The notes: generated by a model not told the origin, from the sequence alone. A stretch of DNA of 64,000 nucleotides from Pseudoxanthomonas sp. JBR18 (GCF_028198165.1 NZ_CP116339.1:4471001-4535000), one strand, 5' to 3'. Counted from the stretch's first letter, positions 1 to 10,042 are shown. Translations and numbers: made by a program.

Positions 1-996
1 ACGGCCGGCTCGGTGATCTTCGGCGAACTGATCCCCAAGCGTCTGGCCCTGACCAACGCCGAGAAGATCGCCGCCGTGGTGGCCATCCCGCTGGACTGGC
101 TGTCGCGCTTCGCCCGCCCGGTGGTGGCCGTGCTCGGCGCGATCAACCGGGGCGTACTGCGTTTGTTGGGCATCAAGGACGACGCGCGCCATGCAGTGAC
201 CGAGGAAGAGATCCGCATGCTGGTCAGCGAGAGCCACGAGCAGGGCGTGATCGACGACGACGAGCGCAACATGGTCAACCGCGTCCTGCGCCTGGGCGAC
301 CGCACCGCCGACAGCCTGATGACGCCGCGCAAGCGCATCGTCTGGCTGGACGTGGCCGCCCCGTATGAGAACAACCTGCAGACCATGCGCCAGGCCCAGT
401 ATTCGCGCTTCCCGGTGTTCCGCGAGAACGACCAGGACGTGGTGGGCGTGCTGGAGGTCAAGTCGCTGCTCGACCGCATCGCCGACCACTCGCCGGAGCT
501 GTTCACCGAGCTGCGCGAACCGCTGTTCGTGTCCGAATCCACCCATGCGATGAAGCTGCTGGAGATCCTGCGCGAGGAGCAGCAGTCCCTGGCGCTGGTG
601 GTGGACGAGTACGGCGAGATCCAGGGCATGGTGACCCTGGCTGACCTGATGAACGCGGTGATCGGCCGCTACCACCAGGCCGCCGAGAATCCCGATCCGG
701 ACGCCCTGGTGGTCACCCGCGAGGACGGCTCGCTGCTGATCGATGGCTCGCTGTCCAACGACGACCTGCGCGAGCTGATGGGCGGCGTGCAGCTGCCCGG
801 CGCGGACGAGCGCGACTACCACACCGCCGCGGGCATGGTGATCGAGCAGTTCGGTCGCATCCCGCATACCGGCGAGCACTTCGAGTGGGCCGGCTGGCGC
901 ATCGAGGTGGTCGACCTGGACGGGGCGCGCGTGGACAAGCTGCTGCTGCAGAAACTGCAGGACGAAGACGATGACGATGACGACATCGTCGGGTGA
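1..996 (+). CDS. CorC/HlyC (CNNM) family membrane-associated CBS protein, 5'-truncated
   Basis: The reading frame is open from base 1, so the N-terminal part, including most of the DUF21 membrane domain, lies outside the window; 331 residues are visible. The first residues contain the GELIPK motif that closes the transmembrane domain of CNNM proteins. A CBS pair follows (around TPRKRIVWLDV, then LALVVDEYGEIQGMV), and then a CorC_HlyC domain (DGSLLIDGSL). The extreme C-terminus is a short acidic run, DEDDDDDD. The family is associated with magnesium/cobalt efflux or resistance at the inner membrane; the old haemolysin label is misleading. The stop lies inside the next gene, which it overlaps by 26 bases, so the two are probably cotranscribed. 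Confidence 0.9.
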   Translation, partial: TAGSVIFGELIPKRLALTNAEKIAAVVAIPLDWLSRFARPVVAVLGAINRGVLRLLGIKDDARHAVTEEEIRMLVSESHEQGVIDDDERNMVNRVLRLGDRTADSLMTPRKRIVWLDVAAPYENNLQTMRQAQYSRFPVFRENDQDVVGVLEVKSLLDRIADHSPELFTELREPLFVSESTHAMKLLEILREEQQSLALVVDEYGEIQGMVTLADLMNAVIGRYHQAAENPDPDALVVTREDGSLLIDGSLSNDDLRELMGGVQLPGADERDYHTAAGMVIEQFGRIPHTGEHFEWAGWRIEVVDLDGARVDKLLLQKLQDEDDDDDDIVG

Positions 997-1621
997 CGGT
1001 TCGGCCCAATCCCACCACGCCGAGACCACCCGCAGCCTGCTCGATGACATGGCGCGTGGCGATCCGGCCGAGCGGCTGCGCCTGGTCGACCTGCTGGCCG
1101 ACCTGAAGCAGAGCGCTTTCGGGATGCTGCTGTTCATCGGCGTGCTGCCCTCCTTCATCCCCATTCCCGGCGTGGCCGGCGGCCTGAGCGGGCCGCTGGT
1201 GATGCTGGTGGGTGCGCAGCTGCTGCTGGGCCTGCGCAAGCCCTGGCTGCCGCGCTTCATCGCCATTCGCGGCCCCCAGCGCCAATCGGTCGTGCGCTTC
1301 CGCAACGCCCTGGCCAAGCCGCTGCGCTGGTTGGAGAAGGTCGTGCGCCCGCGGTGGGCGGGCATGCTGGACAGTCGTCTGGCGGGCGCGTTCACCGGCC
1401 TGCTGCTGCTGCTGCTCGGCGTGCTGCTGGCCTTGCCGATCCCCTTCACCAACTACCTGTTCGGCCTGTTGCTGCTGGTGTATGTGTTCGCCCTGCTCGA
1501 GCGCGACGGGATGCTGATGCTGGGCGCGTGGGTCCTGGGCGCGGCGGCGGTCGTGGTGTTCGGCGTCTCGCTCAAGGAGCTGGGCCAGGTCGCGCTGCAC
1601 TGGCTGCAAACCAGGATGTAG
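971..1621 (+). CDS. ExoD-family inner membrane protein
   Basis: A 216-residue protein with a soluble N-terminus of about 45 residues and then hydrophobic segments at about 50-68, 70-88, 138-160 and 160-205. The pattern GMLLFIGVLPSFIPIPG followed by a glycine-rich helix is typical of the ExoD (exopolysaccharide synthesis) family, first tied to exopolysaccharide production in rhizobia; the biochemical role is unknown. The start overlaps the end of the CorC-like gene by 26 bases, which suggests translational coupling. It converges on the GGDEF-EAL gene 20 bases downstream. A small GC hairpin (1621-1635, GCGCCG/CGGCGC) sits between the two stops but lacks a T-run. Confidence 0.8.
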   Translation: MTMTTSSGDGSAQSHHAETTRSLLDDMARGDPAERLRLVDLLADLKQSAFGMLLFIGVLPSFIPIPGVAGGLSGPLVMLVGAQLLLGLRKPWLPRFIAIRGPQRQSVVRFRNALAKPLRWLEKVVRPRWAGMLDSRLAGAFTGLLLLLLGVLLALPIPFTNYLFGLLLLVYVFALLERDGMLMLGAWVLGAAAVVVFGVSLKELGQVALHWLQTRM

Positions 1622-1640
1622 CGCCGTCCCGGCGCGGCGG

Positions 1641-3767
1641 TTAGAGCAGCAGCTGAGCGAACTCGCTGTCGTTGAGCGGATAGCCCAGCCAGTAGCCCTG
1701 GGCCAGGTCGCAGCCGCGCTCGCGCAGCAGGTCGAACTGCCCCTGCTTCTCCACGCCTTCGGCGACCACCGCGATCCCCAGCGAGTGGGCCATGGCGATG
1801 ATCGCCGTGGTCAGGGCCAGGTCGTCGGGATTGCGCTGCAGGTCGGTGATGAAGCTGCGGTCGATCTTGACCCCGTCCACCGGCACCCGGCGCAGGTGGC
1901 TCAGGCCGGAAAAGCCTGTGCCGAAATCGTCCAGCCAGACCTTCACCCCGGCGCGGTGCAGCTTGGCCAGCATCAGGCTGGCGTGGGCCTCGTCGCCGAT
2001 CACCGCCGTCTCGGTCAGCTCCAGATGCAGGCGGCCGGCGGACAGGCCGGTTTCCTGTAGCACGCGCGAGACCACCTCGGGCAGGTCGCCGCTGCGCAGC
2101 TGGCGTGGCGAGACGTTGACCGAGACGAACGGCAGCTCGCCCCCCGACGCGCTGGGCAGGCCCCAGCGCGAGGCCGCGTCGCATGCCGCGCGCAGGACCT
2201 GCGGGCCGAGCTGCTCGATCAGACCGCTCTGCTCAGCCACCTCGATGAACACCGACGGGGGAATCGCGCCCAGTTCGGGATGCTGCCAGCGGAGCAAGGC
2301 CTCGGCACCGACGATCAGGTTGTCGGCCAGTCGATAGAGCGGCTGGTAGACCAGCGAGAGCTCGCCGCGGTCCCACGCCCCGCGCAACTCGGCCTCCATG
2401 CGCACGCGGCGCTCCACTGCCTGATCCATCGCCCGACTGTAGAAGCGGTAGCAGTTCTTGCCCGCCATCTTGGCCTGGTACATCGCCACGTCGCCGTTCT
2501 TCATCAGCGCGGTGGCCCCGGTGGCGTCTTCCGGGAACAGGGTGATGCCCACCGAGGTGCCCAGGTAGACCTGCCGACCCTGCACGCTCAACGGCAGGCT
2601 CAGCGCCTGGACCATCTCCTCGGCCAGGGTGGAGGCCGCCTGACGGACATCGCCCCCCTGGATCAGGATGACGAATTCGTCGCCACCGAAGCGGGCCACC
2701 ATGGCGTCGTCGCCGCCCAGACGCTGGACCGCTTCGCGGATGCGCGCGGCGAAATGCAGCAGCACTTCGTCGCCCGCCTCATGCCCCAGCGAATCGTTGA
2801 CCCGTTTGAAGTCGTCGATGTCGGCGAACAGCAGGGCCAGGTCGCGACCAGCGACGCGACCGAGCATGATCCGGTGGTCCAGGCTTTCACGGAACGCCAG
2901 GCGATTGGTCAGGCCGGTCAGCGCGTCGGTATAGGCCATGTGCCGCACGTCGCGGTCGTGCCGGGCGATGCTGTCGCTCATTTCGGCGAAGGCGCGGACC
3001 AGTTCGCCCACCTCGTCCTGGCGGTCGCTGACCGGGCGCGGCACGTCGTAGTCGCCCACGCCGATGGCCCGCGCCGACTGCGCCAACAAGCGGATCGGCC
3101 GCACCAGACTGCGCTGCATGTAAGCCACCAGCACCACACCGACCAGCAACAGCAGGCCCAGCATGGTCGCGATCCAGCCAAAGTGGCGGCGCCCCAGCGC
3201 ATCCAGCCGCGCACGCAGCACCTCGGCGGCACGCTGCTCGCTCGTACGTGCTTCGGCCAGCGAATAGCCCACCCGCACGCCGCCCAGGCGCGAGTCGCCC
3301 AACTCGATCACCTGCGAGACCTCCACCACCTTGTCCGACCACTGGGTCAGCAGCCCATTGCTGGCCAGGGCACGCGCCGCCAGCGGATCCTGCATCGGCT
3401 GCCCATAGGAGGCCATGTCCCAGGAGCCGTCGGTGACCAGGTTGCCGTCGTCGTCGTAGACCAGCACATAGGCCACGTCGGGCTGGCGGGTGGCTTCGCG
3501 CACCAGGGTGCCGATGGCGTCCAGGTCGGAGTAATACATGGGATTGGCCAGTGAATCGGCCAACTGCTGGGCCATCGCGGCACCGCGCCGGGTCAGGCCT
3601 TCGGAAGCCATCGACTGCACGGCCTGTCGACCGAGCTGGTCCACCTCTTCCTGCATGGCGCGCTGGCGCTGCAGCACCACGGCCATCAGCCCCAGGACCA
3701 TGACCAGCGCCACGGACAGGCCCAGGGCCAGCTGCGCCTGCAGGCCGAAACGCGTCCGGCGCGTCAT
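1641..3767 (-). CDS. Membrane-bound GGDEF-EAL cyclic-di-GMP enzyme with HAMP domain
   Basis: 708 residues. Order: transmembrane helix about 13-33, a periplasmic sensor of about 160 residues, a second helix about 199-218, HAMP linker about 219-272, GGDEF domain 278-440 and EAL domain 455-708. The GGDEF motif is intact (361-365). The EAL domain keeps EALLRW (489-494), ELTE (583-586) and DDFGTG (613-618), so both diguanylate cyclase and phosphodiesterase activities are possible. The start codon overlaps the stop of the upstream binding-protein gene (ATGA, 3764-3767), so the two are translationally coupled. The natural reading is that the periplasmic binding protein controls this enzyme, an inference from context. 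No clear RxxD inhibitory site was seen before the GGDEF motif. Confidence 0.93.
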   Translation of the reverse strand: MTRRTRFGLQAQLALGLSVALVMVLGLMAVVLQRQRAMQEEVDQLGRQAVQSMASEGLTRRGAAMAQQLADSLANPMYYSDLDAIGTLVREATRQPDVAYVLVYDDDGNLVTDGSWDMASYGQPMQDPLAARALASNGLLTQWSDKVVEVSQVIELGDSRLGGVRVGYSLAEARTSEQRAAEVLRARLDALGRRHFGWIATMLGLLLLVGVVLVAYMQRSLVRPIRLLAQSARAIGVGDYDVPRPVSDRQDEVGELVRAFAEMSDSIARHDRDVRHMAYTDALTGLTNRLAFRESLDHRIMLGRVAGRDLALLFADIDDFKRVNDSLGHEAGDEVLLHFAARIREAVQRLGGDDAMVARFGGDEFVILIQGGDVRQAASTLAEEMVQALSLPLSVQGRQVYLGTSVGITLFPEDATGATALMKNGDVAMYQAKMAGKNCYRFYSRAMDQAVERRVRMEAELRGAWDRGELSLVYQPLYRLADNLIVGAEALLRWQHPELGAIPPSVFIEVAEQSGLIEQLGPQVLRAACDAASRWGLPSASGGELPFVSVNVSPRQLRSGDLPEVVSRVLQETGLSAGRLHLELTETAVIGDEAHASLMLAKLHRAGVKVWLDDFGTGFSGLSHLRRVPVDGVKIDRSFITDLQRNPDDLALTTAIIAMAHSLGIAVVAEGVEKQGQFDLLRERGCDLAQGYWLGYPLNDSEFAQLLL

Positions 3768-4699
3768 TCGATGTGCTCGCGGACGTGGGCCGCGGCCTGG
3801 CGGACCCGCTCCAGCGCGCGCAGCGACTCGGCATCCAGATCGAGGAAGCGCGTGGTGCCGAAGAAGCGCCGCAGCGCGTCGCTTGCCTGGGGATCGCGCG
3901 CGGCGTCCAGCAGCACCTCATGCAGGCGCGCACGCACCTCGACGGGAAGCCCCGAGCGCACCATCTCCACCGCGCGCGGATAATCGTCGCTGCGCGCAAG
4001 CACCCGCATGTTGCGTCGGAAGCTCTCGGGCATGCGCCGTGGGTTGTCCCAGTCCAGGTTGCTCAGCGCGCCGGCATCGACCATGCCCTTGTCCACCCAG
4101 GCGGCGATGTTCAGCTCCGAGCGCGCGAACACGTAGCCAACCGAATCGGCATCGGGCCGATCCTGCGGCGAGAGCAACAGTTCCATCGGCAGGCCGGCTT
4201 CCAGCGCCATCGAGGCCGGGACCAGATAGGCGCTGGTCGAGCCCACGCCCTGCAGCGCCAGCGCATGGCCACGCAGGTCGGCGACGGAGGTCAGCCCCGA
4301 ATCGGCGCGCGCGAAGATGATCGTGTGGTAAGCGCTGGCCCCGCCACGCTCGGTCAGCAGGAACGGCTCAGCCCCGCCGCGGCGTGCCAGCTCCATGCCG
4401 GTGCCGGAGGTTTCGGTGACCCAGTCCACCCGGCCACGGCGCAGATAGCTGCTCATCTGGCGCGCGTCGCGGGCCATCAGGATGCGCCCCCCGGTGATGC
4501 CTACATCCCGCATGTGCGCCACAACGTAATCCAGCAAGGGCTTGAGCTGGGCGTAATGCGCCTTGGGGTCGTCGCTGATCCGCCCCAGGACCAGCACGTG
4601 GGGGTCGTCGCTGCCTGGCACCGGTGCCGCCATCACCGGCATCGCCATTACCGTCAACAACAGCAGGACACGGACAAACCAGGTACGCAAGGGACACAT
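3764..4699 (-). CDS. Periplasmic PhnD-like phosphate/phosphonate-type binding protein
   Basis: 311 residues with a signal peptide at about 1-25 (hydrophobic core VLLLLTVMAM, cleavage near AAPVPG). The mature part fits the PhnD/ABC-type substrate-binding fold: an early LVLGRISDDPKAHY segment, then TSGTGMELARRGGA and VADLRGHALALQGVGSTSAY. No ABC permease or ATPase is nearby. The gene overlaps the downstream GGDEF-EAL gene by four bases instead, so the protein probably acts as a periplasmic ligand sensor for cyclic-di-GMP signalling rather than in transport. The ligand cannot be read from the sequence. Confidence 0.82.
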   Translation of the reverse strand: MCPLRTWFVRVLLLLTVMAMPVMAAPVPGSDDPHVLVLGRISDDPKAHYAQLKPLLDYVVAHMRDVGITGGRILMARDARQMSSYLRRGRVDWVTETSGTGMELARRGGAEPFLLTERGGASAYHTIIFARADSGLTSVADLRGHALALQGVGSTSAYLVPASMALEAGLPMELLLSPQDRPDADSVGYVFARSELNIAAWVDKGMVDAGALSNLDWDNPRRMPESFRRNMRVLARSDDYPRAVEMVRSGLPVEVRARLHEVLLDAARDPQASDALRRFFGTTRFLDLDAESLRALERVRQAAAHVREHIE

Positions 4700-4738
4700 C
4701 GTGCGGCAAATGACGGGCCAGCCTAGCGGAAATACCCG

Positions 4739-5533
4739 CTACCCGACAGAGTTTTTCACCCCACCTTCACCCGCAAGCCTGGCCATCCTTTGGGCGTCGG
4801 CCAGGATGCCGCGCAGCAGCCGGACCTCCTTCTCGTCCAGGTCGGCGCGCAGGTACAGACGGCGCAGCTTGCGCATGGCCGAGTCTGGCGCGCGCCCCTT
4901 GTGGAAATCGATCTGCTCCAGGGTCTCGGCCAGTTGCGCGAAGAACCCTTCAAGCTGCGCATGGGTGGCCAGGTCCGTTCGCGATTCAGGGACGGCGGGC
5001 GCGGCCAATACCTCCGGCGCCGCACCACCGCGCAGCGCCAGCCGGGTCTCGTAGGAGAGCACCTGGACGGCGGCCGCCAGGTTCAGCGAGCTGTAGTCCG
5101 GGTTGGCATCGATGTGGACCGCCGCGTGGCACAGCTGCAGTTCCTCATTGGTCAGGCCCGTGCGCTCGCGGCCGAACAGTAGCGCCACCGGCGCCTCGGC
5201 CGCCACGTGGGCCAGCCGGCTCGCGGCCTGGCGCGGCGTGTGCTCCTCCAACTGCACGCGGCGACTGCGCGCGGTGCACCCCAGCACCAGGCGGCAGTCC
5301 GCTACCGCCGAGGCCAGATCATGGGTGACCACCGCGTCGGCCAGCAGATCGTCGGCGCCGGCGGCGCGACGGTAGGCCTCGTCACTGGGGAAGTCTTCCG
5401 GCTGGACCAGAATCAGCTGGGACAGGCCCATGGTCTTGAGCGCGCGCGCGGCCGCGCCGATGTTGCCGGGATGCTGGGTGCCGACCAGCACGAAACGAAT
5501 GCGTGCGGCGGCGATCGGGTCGATGGAATCCAT
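4739..5533 (-). CDS. trmJ: tRNA (cytidine/uridine-2'-O-) methyltransferase TrmJ
   Basis: 264 residues with a SPOUT methyltransferase fold. The three signature motifs are visible: an N-terminal LVGTQHPGNIGAAARA segment, LLFGRERTGLTNEEL in the middle and SSLNLAAAVQVLSYE, which form the knotted SAM site. A C-terminal extension (LEGFFAQLAETLEQI onwards) matches the TrmJ tail used for tRNA binding. The enzyme methylates the ribose of nucleotide 32 in tRNA. The start chosen is ATG with MDSIDPIAAA; the same frame stays open far upstream, but that part is a shadow of suhB. It is divergent from suhB, with 177 bases between the starts. Confidence 0.92.
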   Translation of the reverse strand: MDSIDPIAAARIRFVLVGTQHPGNIGAAARALKTMGLSQLILVQPEDFPSDEAYRRAAGADDLLADAVVTHDLASAVADCRLVLGCTARSRRVQLEEHTPRQAASRLAHVAAEAPVALLFGRERTGLTNEELQLCHAAVHIDANPDYSSLNLAAAVQVLSYETRLALRGGAAPEVLAAPAVPESRTDLATHAQLEGFFAQLAETLEQIDFHKGRAPDSAMRKLRRLYLRADLDEKEVRLLRGILADAQRMARLAGEGGVKNSVG

Positions 5534-5623
5534 GGGCGGCAATTCTAGAGGCTGGCGTCCGCCGGCGCGTCCCTGCCCCAGGCGCCAATGCGGCGCCGGA
5601 CGGCCTGGACCCGGCCGAAATGC

Positions 5624-5629
5624 TAGAAT
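5624..5629 (+). promoter_or_regulatory. Candidate -10 element upstream of suhB
   Basis: TAGAAT followed directly by GCGC, about 80 bases before suhB. No good -35 hexamer lies 16-18 bases upstream, so support is weak. The same TANAAT-GCGC arrangement occurs before the acetyltransferase gene at 33062 and before purM. Confidence 0.35.
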
Positions 5630-5710
5630 GCGCGGTCCGGCCGCCGCGCCGGTACTCGCTCTTTCCACCCGCCGCGTCCCGCGCCCTGCCTGTCCTCGAG
5701 GTTGTTTCGC

Positions 5711-6538
5711 ATGTTGAATCCCGTCGTCACCGTCATGACCAAGGCCGCACGCATCGGGGGCAACGTGTTGCTGCGGAGCATCAACAAGCTCGACGCGCTC
5801 AACGTAGTCCAGAAGGGCCGCATGGACTACGCCAGCGAGGTCGATGCCGACGCGGAAAAGGCGATCATCAAGGAACTGCGCCGCGCCTACCCCGATTACG
5901 GCGTGATCGGCGAGGAAGGCGGCGTGGTGCCCGGCAAGAACCCGCGCTACCACTGGGTCATCGACCCGCTGGACGGCACCAGCAACTACCTGCACGGCTT
6001 TGGCCACTACTGCGTCTCCATCGCCCTGGTGGACAACGGCGAGCCGACCGACGCGGTGATCTTCGACCCGTTGCGCAACGAGCTGTTCACCGCCAGCCGC
6101 GGCGCCGGCGCCCAGCTCAACGAGCGCAAGATCCGCGTGGCCGACCGCAAGGACCTGGGCGCCACGATGATCCACACCGGCTTCCCGCCACGCGAGCGGG
6201 CCCGCGTCGGCGCGCACCTGGAGTGCGTGCGCGAGTTGCTCAACCACGCCGAGGACATTCGTCGTACCGGCTCGGCCGCGCTGGACTTGGCCTACGTGGC
6301 CTGCGGCCGCGCCGACGCCTACTTCGAGGCGGGCGTGAAGGCCTGGGACATCGCCGCCGGCGTGCTGCTGGTGCGCGAGGCCGGTGGCAAGGTCAGCGAC
6401 TTCCGCGGCCGCACCCTGGCGCGCATGGACGACGGCACCCAGGCCGAAGGCCGCCAGGTCGTGGCCGGCAACCTGCGCGTCTCCGAGGCGCTGCAGAAGG
6501 CGGTGATGCAGTCGGGGTATGCGGCGGCGTTTGCTTGA
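5711..6538 (+). CDS. suhB: Inositol-1-monophosphatase SuhB
   Basis: 275 residues, full length for the family. Metal-binding motifs of the FIG superfamily are present: GEEGG (67-71), the hallmark WVIDPLDGT (83-91) and WDIAAG near 215. The enzyme dephosphorylates myo-inositol-1-phosphate, and in enterobacteria SuhB also acts with NusA in rRNA transcription antitermination. The start chosen is ATG 5711 (MLNPVVTVM); an in-frame TTG nine bases upstream is less likely. It is transcribed away from trmJ. A gene-free repeat region follows it. Confidence 0.95.
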   Translation: MLNPVVTVMTKAARIGGNVLLRSINKLDALNVVQKGRMDYASEVDADAEKAIIKELRRAYPDYGVIGEEGGVVPGKNPRYHWVIDPLDGTSNYLHGFGHYCVSIALVDNGEPTDAVIFDPLRNELFTASRGAGAQLNERKIRVADRKDLGATMIHTGFPPRERARVGAHLECVRELLNHAEDIRRTGSAALDLAYVACGRADAYFEAGVKAWDIAAGVLLVREAGGKVSDFRGRTLARMDDGTQAEGRQVVAGNLRVSEALQKAVMQSGYAAAFA

Positions 6539-6625
6539 TGGGGGTTGCACGGGGCGCTTAGGCGCATCTGTTCCGGGTTGTTGATCACGTCAAAGCAAGA
6601 GCGTTCGTGCCGCTGCGCAGCCCGA

Positions 6626-6659
6626 CCTACTTTCTTTGCTCGTGCAAAGAAAGGTAGGC
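6626..6659. repeat. Hairpin: ACTTTCTTTGC-type inverted repeat
   Basis: TTTCTTTGC (6631-6639) pairs with GCAAAGAAA (6644-6652) around a TCGT loop. After a one-base bulge, CCTAC (6626-6630) pairs with GTAGG (6654-6658). It marks the left part of the composite repeat. Confidence 0.75.
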
Positions 6660-6938
6660 AAAGAAACACGCCCCGGGCGGCACGCCTGCGCTGCGCGCAG
6701 GTCCGCTGCGGGCCGAGGGATTTTTCGAAGGAACATCCTGTCCCCTCGAAAAACGCCGCACATCCATGTGCGGCGCCCTGCGGGTCTTATCCTCGTCCCT
6801 CCGCCGTGCCTTACGGGGGACCTGGAAGCACGAGCAAAAGCGAGGAGCGAAGAACAAAGTCCCTGGATGACCAGACATTCGTCTGTTGTAGAGCACCTTC
6901 CGCTTTTGCGTGAATGACCATTTGAAAGGGCTGCTTCG

Positions 6939-6971
<33 letters not shown>

Positions 6972-7159
6972 CAAGAGTTTCTGCTTTCGCTGTTGCTTTA
7001 CCTGCCTGAGCCGTAAAGCACGCCGAGCACCGCGGCGAAGCAGGGCCGAAGAGGCGCCCTGTTTGAGCGAAGCGAGTTTGGGCGCCGTGTCCTGCTTCGC
7101 GAGGAGCGCAGGGGATCGGCGCGTAGCGCCGACGTGCGTCCCGGCGAGAAGCGGTTTTG

Positions 7160-7185
7160 GCTACTTTTGCCGCGTCAAAAGTAGC
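7160..7185. repeat. Hairpin: GCTACTTTT/AAAAGTAGC
   Basis: A perfect 9-bp inverted repeat (7160-7168 with 7177-7185) with an 8-base loop. It lies in the right part of the composite repeat, upstream of the end of murD2. Confidence 0.75.
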
Positions 7186-7308
7186 TCGCGCCCGCAGGCG
7201 CGAAAGCTCTGCTTCTGCTTCAAAGCTTCTGCTTCGGCCTTTGCTCGAAAGCCTTTGCTGCAGAGCCCTTGCCTGAAGGCCTCCAAGCGCCCAAGGCGGC
7301 GCAACGCC

Positions 7309-8697
7309 TCAAGCCACACCCAACCCAGGAATCGCCACGATCGCCTCCGGATCAAACCCCGCGATCCGCGCGAAATCCTTGCCGCGCTCCACGTAGTCCC
7401 GGTACATACCGAAGCTCGGCGCGCCCGGCGACAGCAGCACCACGCCCTGCCCGCCCAGCATCGCCTCGGCTTGGTGCATTGCCATCGCAAGGTCAGGCGC
7501 GGACGCCAGGGCACAACCACCCTCGCCCGCAACCTGCTCCAGCAAGGCGTGGATGCGCGGCCCGTTGGCGCCCATGGTCACGATGCCCAGCGGTGCCTGC
7601 GTACGCATCGCATCGGCAAAGCCGTGCCAGTCCAGGCCGCGATCATGGCCGCCGACCAGCAGCGCGATGCGCTGCCCGGCAAAGCACTCCAGCGCCGCCA
7701 ACGTGGCGTGCGGCGTGGTGCTGATCGAATCGTTGACGTAGGTGACGCCAGCGCGCGCGCCGAGCGTCTGCAGGCGGTTGGGCAGCGGTTGGAAGCTCAC
7801 CGCCGAAGGCGCCAGCGACGTGGCCTCGATATCCAGCGCCTCGATCGCCGCCAGCACCGCGCACAGGTTGCCGCGGTTGTGGCGGCCGGGCAGCGGCACC
7901 GCGCGGGTGTCGAACACCTCGGCATCACCGCGGAACAGCACATCCCCACGCAGGTGCCAGCCATCCTCGCGGTTGAACCAAATGACGCGGCTGTCGGGCA
8001 GGTCGAGCTGCGCCAGCACCGGATCGCGCGCGTTGAGCACAGCCGTGCGCGGCGCCGCGCGCGTCACCAGCGCCAGCTTGTCCTCGATGTAGCGCTGCTC
8101 GCTGCCGTGCCAGTCCAAGTGCTCGGGGAACAGGTTAAGCACCACGGCGACCTCCGGCCGCACGCCGCCATCGGCGACCGCGCCGGTCTGGTAGCTGGAC
8201 AGCTCGATCGCCCACAGCTCCGGTGCGGGCTGCGGGTTCATCACCTCCAGCAGCGGCAGGCCGATATTGCCGGCCAGCGCGGTGCGATAGCCGCCAGCGC
8301 GCAGCAGGTGGGCCAGCAACGCGGTGGTCGTGCTCTTGCCCTTGGTGCCGGTCACGCACACGGTGCGCGCGTCGGGATGCTCTGCGAACCACAGCGCCGT
8401 GCCGCCCAGCAGGTGCGCACCAGCGGCCTGCGCCTCCAGGGCTTCGGGCGAATACGGGCTGATGCCCGGCGACTTGATCACCACATCGAAGCCGCCAAGC
8501 GCCGCGCCGCTGACGTCAGACCGCGGAAACAGCAGCGCGTCATCCAGCGCTGCGGCCTGCTCGGCTTCGGCGGCGCTGCAGAACAGCGTCAGCGGCTGGG
8601 CGGGCAGTCGGCGGCGCAGCAGGGCATGGGCCGCGCGACCTTCGCGCCCCCAGCCCCACAGCGCGATGCGCTGGCCCTCAAGCTGCGAAATTCGCAC
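7309..8697 (-). CDS. murD2: UDP-N-acetylmuramoyl-L-alanine--L-glutamate ligase MurD2
   Basis: 462 residues in the Mur ligase layout: a Rossmann-like N-terminal domain ([10 protein letters not shown]), an ATP P-loop GTKGKSTT (117-124), the central ELSSYQ and [10 protein letters not shown] segments, and a C-terminal ligase domain. Its immediate partner is murL, which it overlaps by 20 bases. In Xanthomonas this pair replaces the D-glutamate route: MurD2 adds L-glutamate to UDP-MurNAc-L-Ala and MurL then epimerises the terminal residue. The start codon is GTG (8697), fixed by homology of [10 protein letters not shown] to the family start and by the overlap. An ordinary murD may exist elsewhere in the genome. 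Confidence 0.85.
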   Translation of the reverse strand: MRISQLEGQRIALWGWGREGRAAHALLRRRLPAQPLTLFCSAAEAEQAAALDDALLFPRSDVSGAALGGFDVVIKSPGISPYSPEALEAQAAGAHLLGGTALWFAEHPDARTVCVTGTKGKSTTTALLAHLLRAGGYRTALAGNIGLPLLEVMNPQPAPELWAIELSSYQTGAVADGGVRPEVAVVLNLFPEHLDWHGSEQRYIEDKLALVTRAAPRTAVLNARDPVLAQLDLPDSRVIWFNREDGWHLRGDVLFRGDAEVFDTRAVPLPGRHNRGNLCAVLAAIEALDIEATSLAPSAVSFQPLPNRLQTLGARAGVTYVNDSISTTPHATLAALECFAGQRIALLVGGHDRGLDWHGFADAMRTQAPLGIVTMGANGPRIHALLEQVAGEGGCALASAPDLAMAMHQAEAMLGGQGVVLLSPGAPSFGMYRDYVERGKDFARIAGFDPEAIVAIPGLGVA

Positions 8698-10042
8698 GCA
8701 GTTGGTCCCACAGCGCAGGCGGGATGCGGTGCTCGCCTTCGGGCTGCAGCAGCGGGGCGATCTGCAGTTCGGCTGCGTCCAGCTGCGGGGCGATCTGGCG
8801 GTTGAAGCGCGCCACCAGCGCGTCCTCGCGCCACTCCGGCCGCTGGCCCAGTGCGGCCATCGCCGCGCGCGATTCGCGCCCTTCGCCCACGCATTCGAAC
8901 GGCTTGTGGTCCTGGTATTCCAGCAGCGCGTCGAAACCGGCCGTCTGCGCCACGTCGTCCAGCAGATTGCGGCCGAAGATGTTCAGCAGGCGCGGCTTGG
9001 GCATGAAGTTGCTCAGCGCCAGGAACACGAAATGGCACTTGGGGCACATGCCGCACCAGCGATTGACCGGACGCTCGCCGAGGATGTGGAAGTTGCGATT
9101 GCAGCTGGAGAAATGCGCGTCGTAATGATCGGTCTTGGCGAACTGCCGCGCCACCGCCAGCTCGGACAGCGGCCGCAGCAGCGAGTAGTACGCCAGGTTG
9201 GCGGCCACATGACGCTGCACGTGCGCGCCGAACAGCGACTCGAACGCCCAGCCCTTGGACCACTGGTGGTTCACCTCGCCCGTGCCGGGGATCAGGCTGC
9301 CGTAGCTGGCCGAGCGCTCGTTGGAAAACACCACCTGGTCCACCCCACGCAGCAGCGCGGCCACCACCAGGATCGCCGAGTTGATCGCGGTGACCGGAAT
9401 GTGGCCGTTGTAGGCGCCCTGGCGATTGAGCTCGAACAGTGCCGGCGCCAGCGCGCGGGTGATGTTGAGCGTCGGCAGGCCGGTGCGTGCGGCGCAGGCG
9501 GCGATCAGCTGCGAACCGCCGACCCAACTGACGGTCTGGGCTACGCCCGCCTGGCGCAGCGCCTCGATCGTCACCAGCGAATCCTTGCCGCCGCCGATGG
9601 CCACCAGCGCATGCGACGCCAGCCCCAAGGCGGGCGCTGGCGCGGTGTCGGCGGCCTCGCTGGCCGGAAAACGAATGCGCCCGTGCAGGTCCAGCCCGTT
9701 GCGGTAGGCGAACTCACCCAGGCCGTGGGTGTAGATGTCCTCCATCATCGCCGCGGTCTCCGCGCCGATGGGCTCGCCTTCGATCACCAGTTCCGGCGGC
9801 ACGGCCGCCTTGTAGTAGCTGACGCCGGCGATCAGGTGCAGCAGGCGCAGCGCCCGCTGCACGGCGCGCGCGCGCGCGTCGTCCAGCGCGAACGGCGCGC
9901 CGGGAAAGCGCACCGTCTCCACCAGCTCCGGCCCTTGGTCGAAGGCGTAGCGCAGCCGTGCCTCGCCCGTGGCCGCATCGAAGTCGCAGCCGACGAAACG
10001 GAACTGTTTGACGCTCTCGCGCTGGAAGGTCCACTCAGACAT
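8678..10042 (-). CDS. murL: UDP-N-acetyl-alpha-D-muramoyl-L-alanyl-L-glutamate epimerase MurL
   Basis: 454 residues. A nucleotide-binding loop of the ATP-pyrophosphatase type, IGGGKDS, lies at 149-155, and a cysteine cluster WCGMCPKC lies in the C-terminal half. This is the pattern of MurL, the ATP-dependent epimerase that turns the terminal L-Glu of UDP-MurNAc-L-Ala-L-Glu into D-Glu in cytoplasmic peptidoglycan precursor synthesis. The start ATG ([10 protein letters not shown]) overlaps the stop of lysA/lysC by eight bases, and its 3' end overlaps murD2 by 20 bases, so the three genes form one unit. Without the murD2 context it might be called only a hypothetical protein. Confidence 0.85.
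   Translation of the reverse strand: MSEWTFQRESVKQFRFVGCDFDAATGEARLRYAFDQGPELVETVRFPGAPFALDDARARAVQRALRLLHLIAGVSYYKAAVPPELVIEGEPIGAETAAMMEDIYTHGLGEFAYRNGLDLHGRIRFPASEAADTAPAPALGLASHALVAIGGGKDSLVTIEALRQAGVAQTVSWVGGSQLIAACAARTGLPTLNITRALAPALFELNRQGAYNGHIPVTAINSAILVVAALLRGVDQVVFSNERSASYGSLIPGTGEVNHQWSKGWAFESLFGAHVQRHVAANLAYYSLLRPLSELAVARQFAKTDHYDAHFSSCNRNFHILGERPVNRWCGMCPKCHFVFLALSNFMPKPRLLNIFGRNLLDDVAQTAGFDALLEYQDHKPFECVGEGRESRAAMAALGQRPEWREDALVARFNRQIAPQLDAAELQIAPLLQPEGEHRIPPALWDQLRANFAA

Noticed and set aside
2280-3554. Long plus-strand open frame (about 420 codons) opposite the GGDEF-EAL gene
   Set aside because: Its product is rich in His, Gln and Arg with no domain, and it mirrors a well-supported gene; typical antisense shadow in GC-rich DNA.
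5534-6550. Upstream extension of the trmJ frame to over 600 codons
   Set aside because: The extension runs antisense through suhB and lacks family similarity; TrmJ starts at the ATG at 5533.
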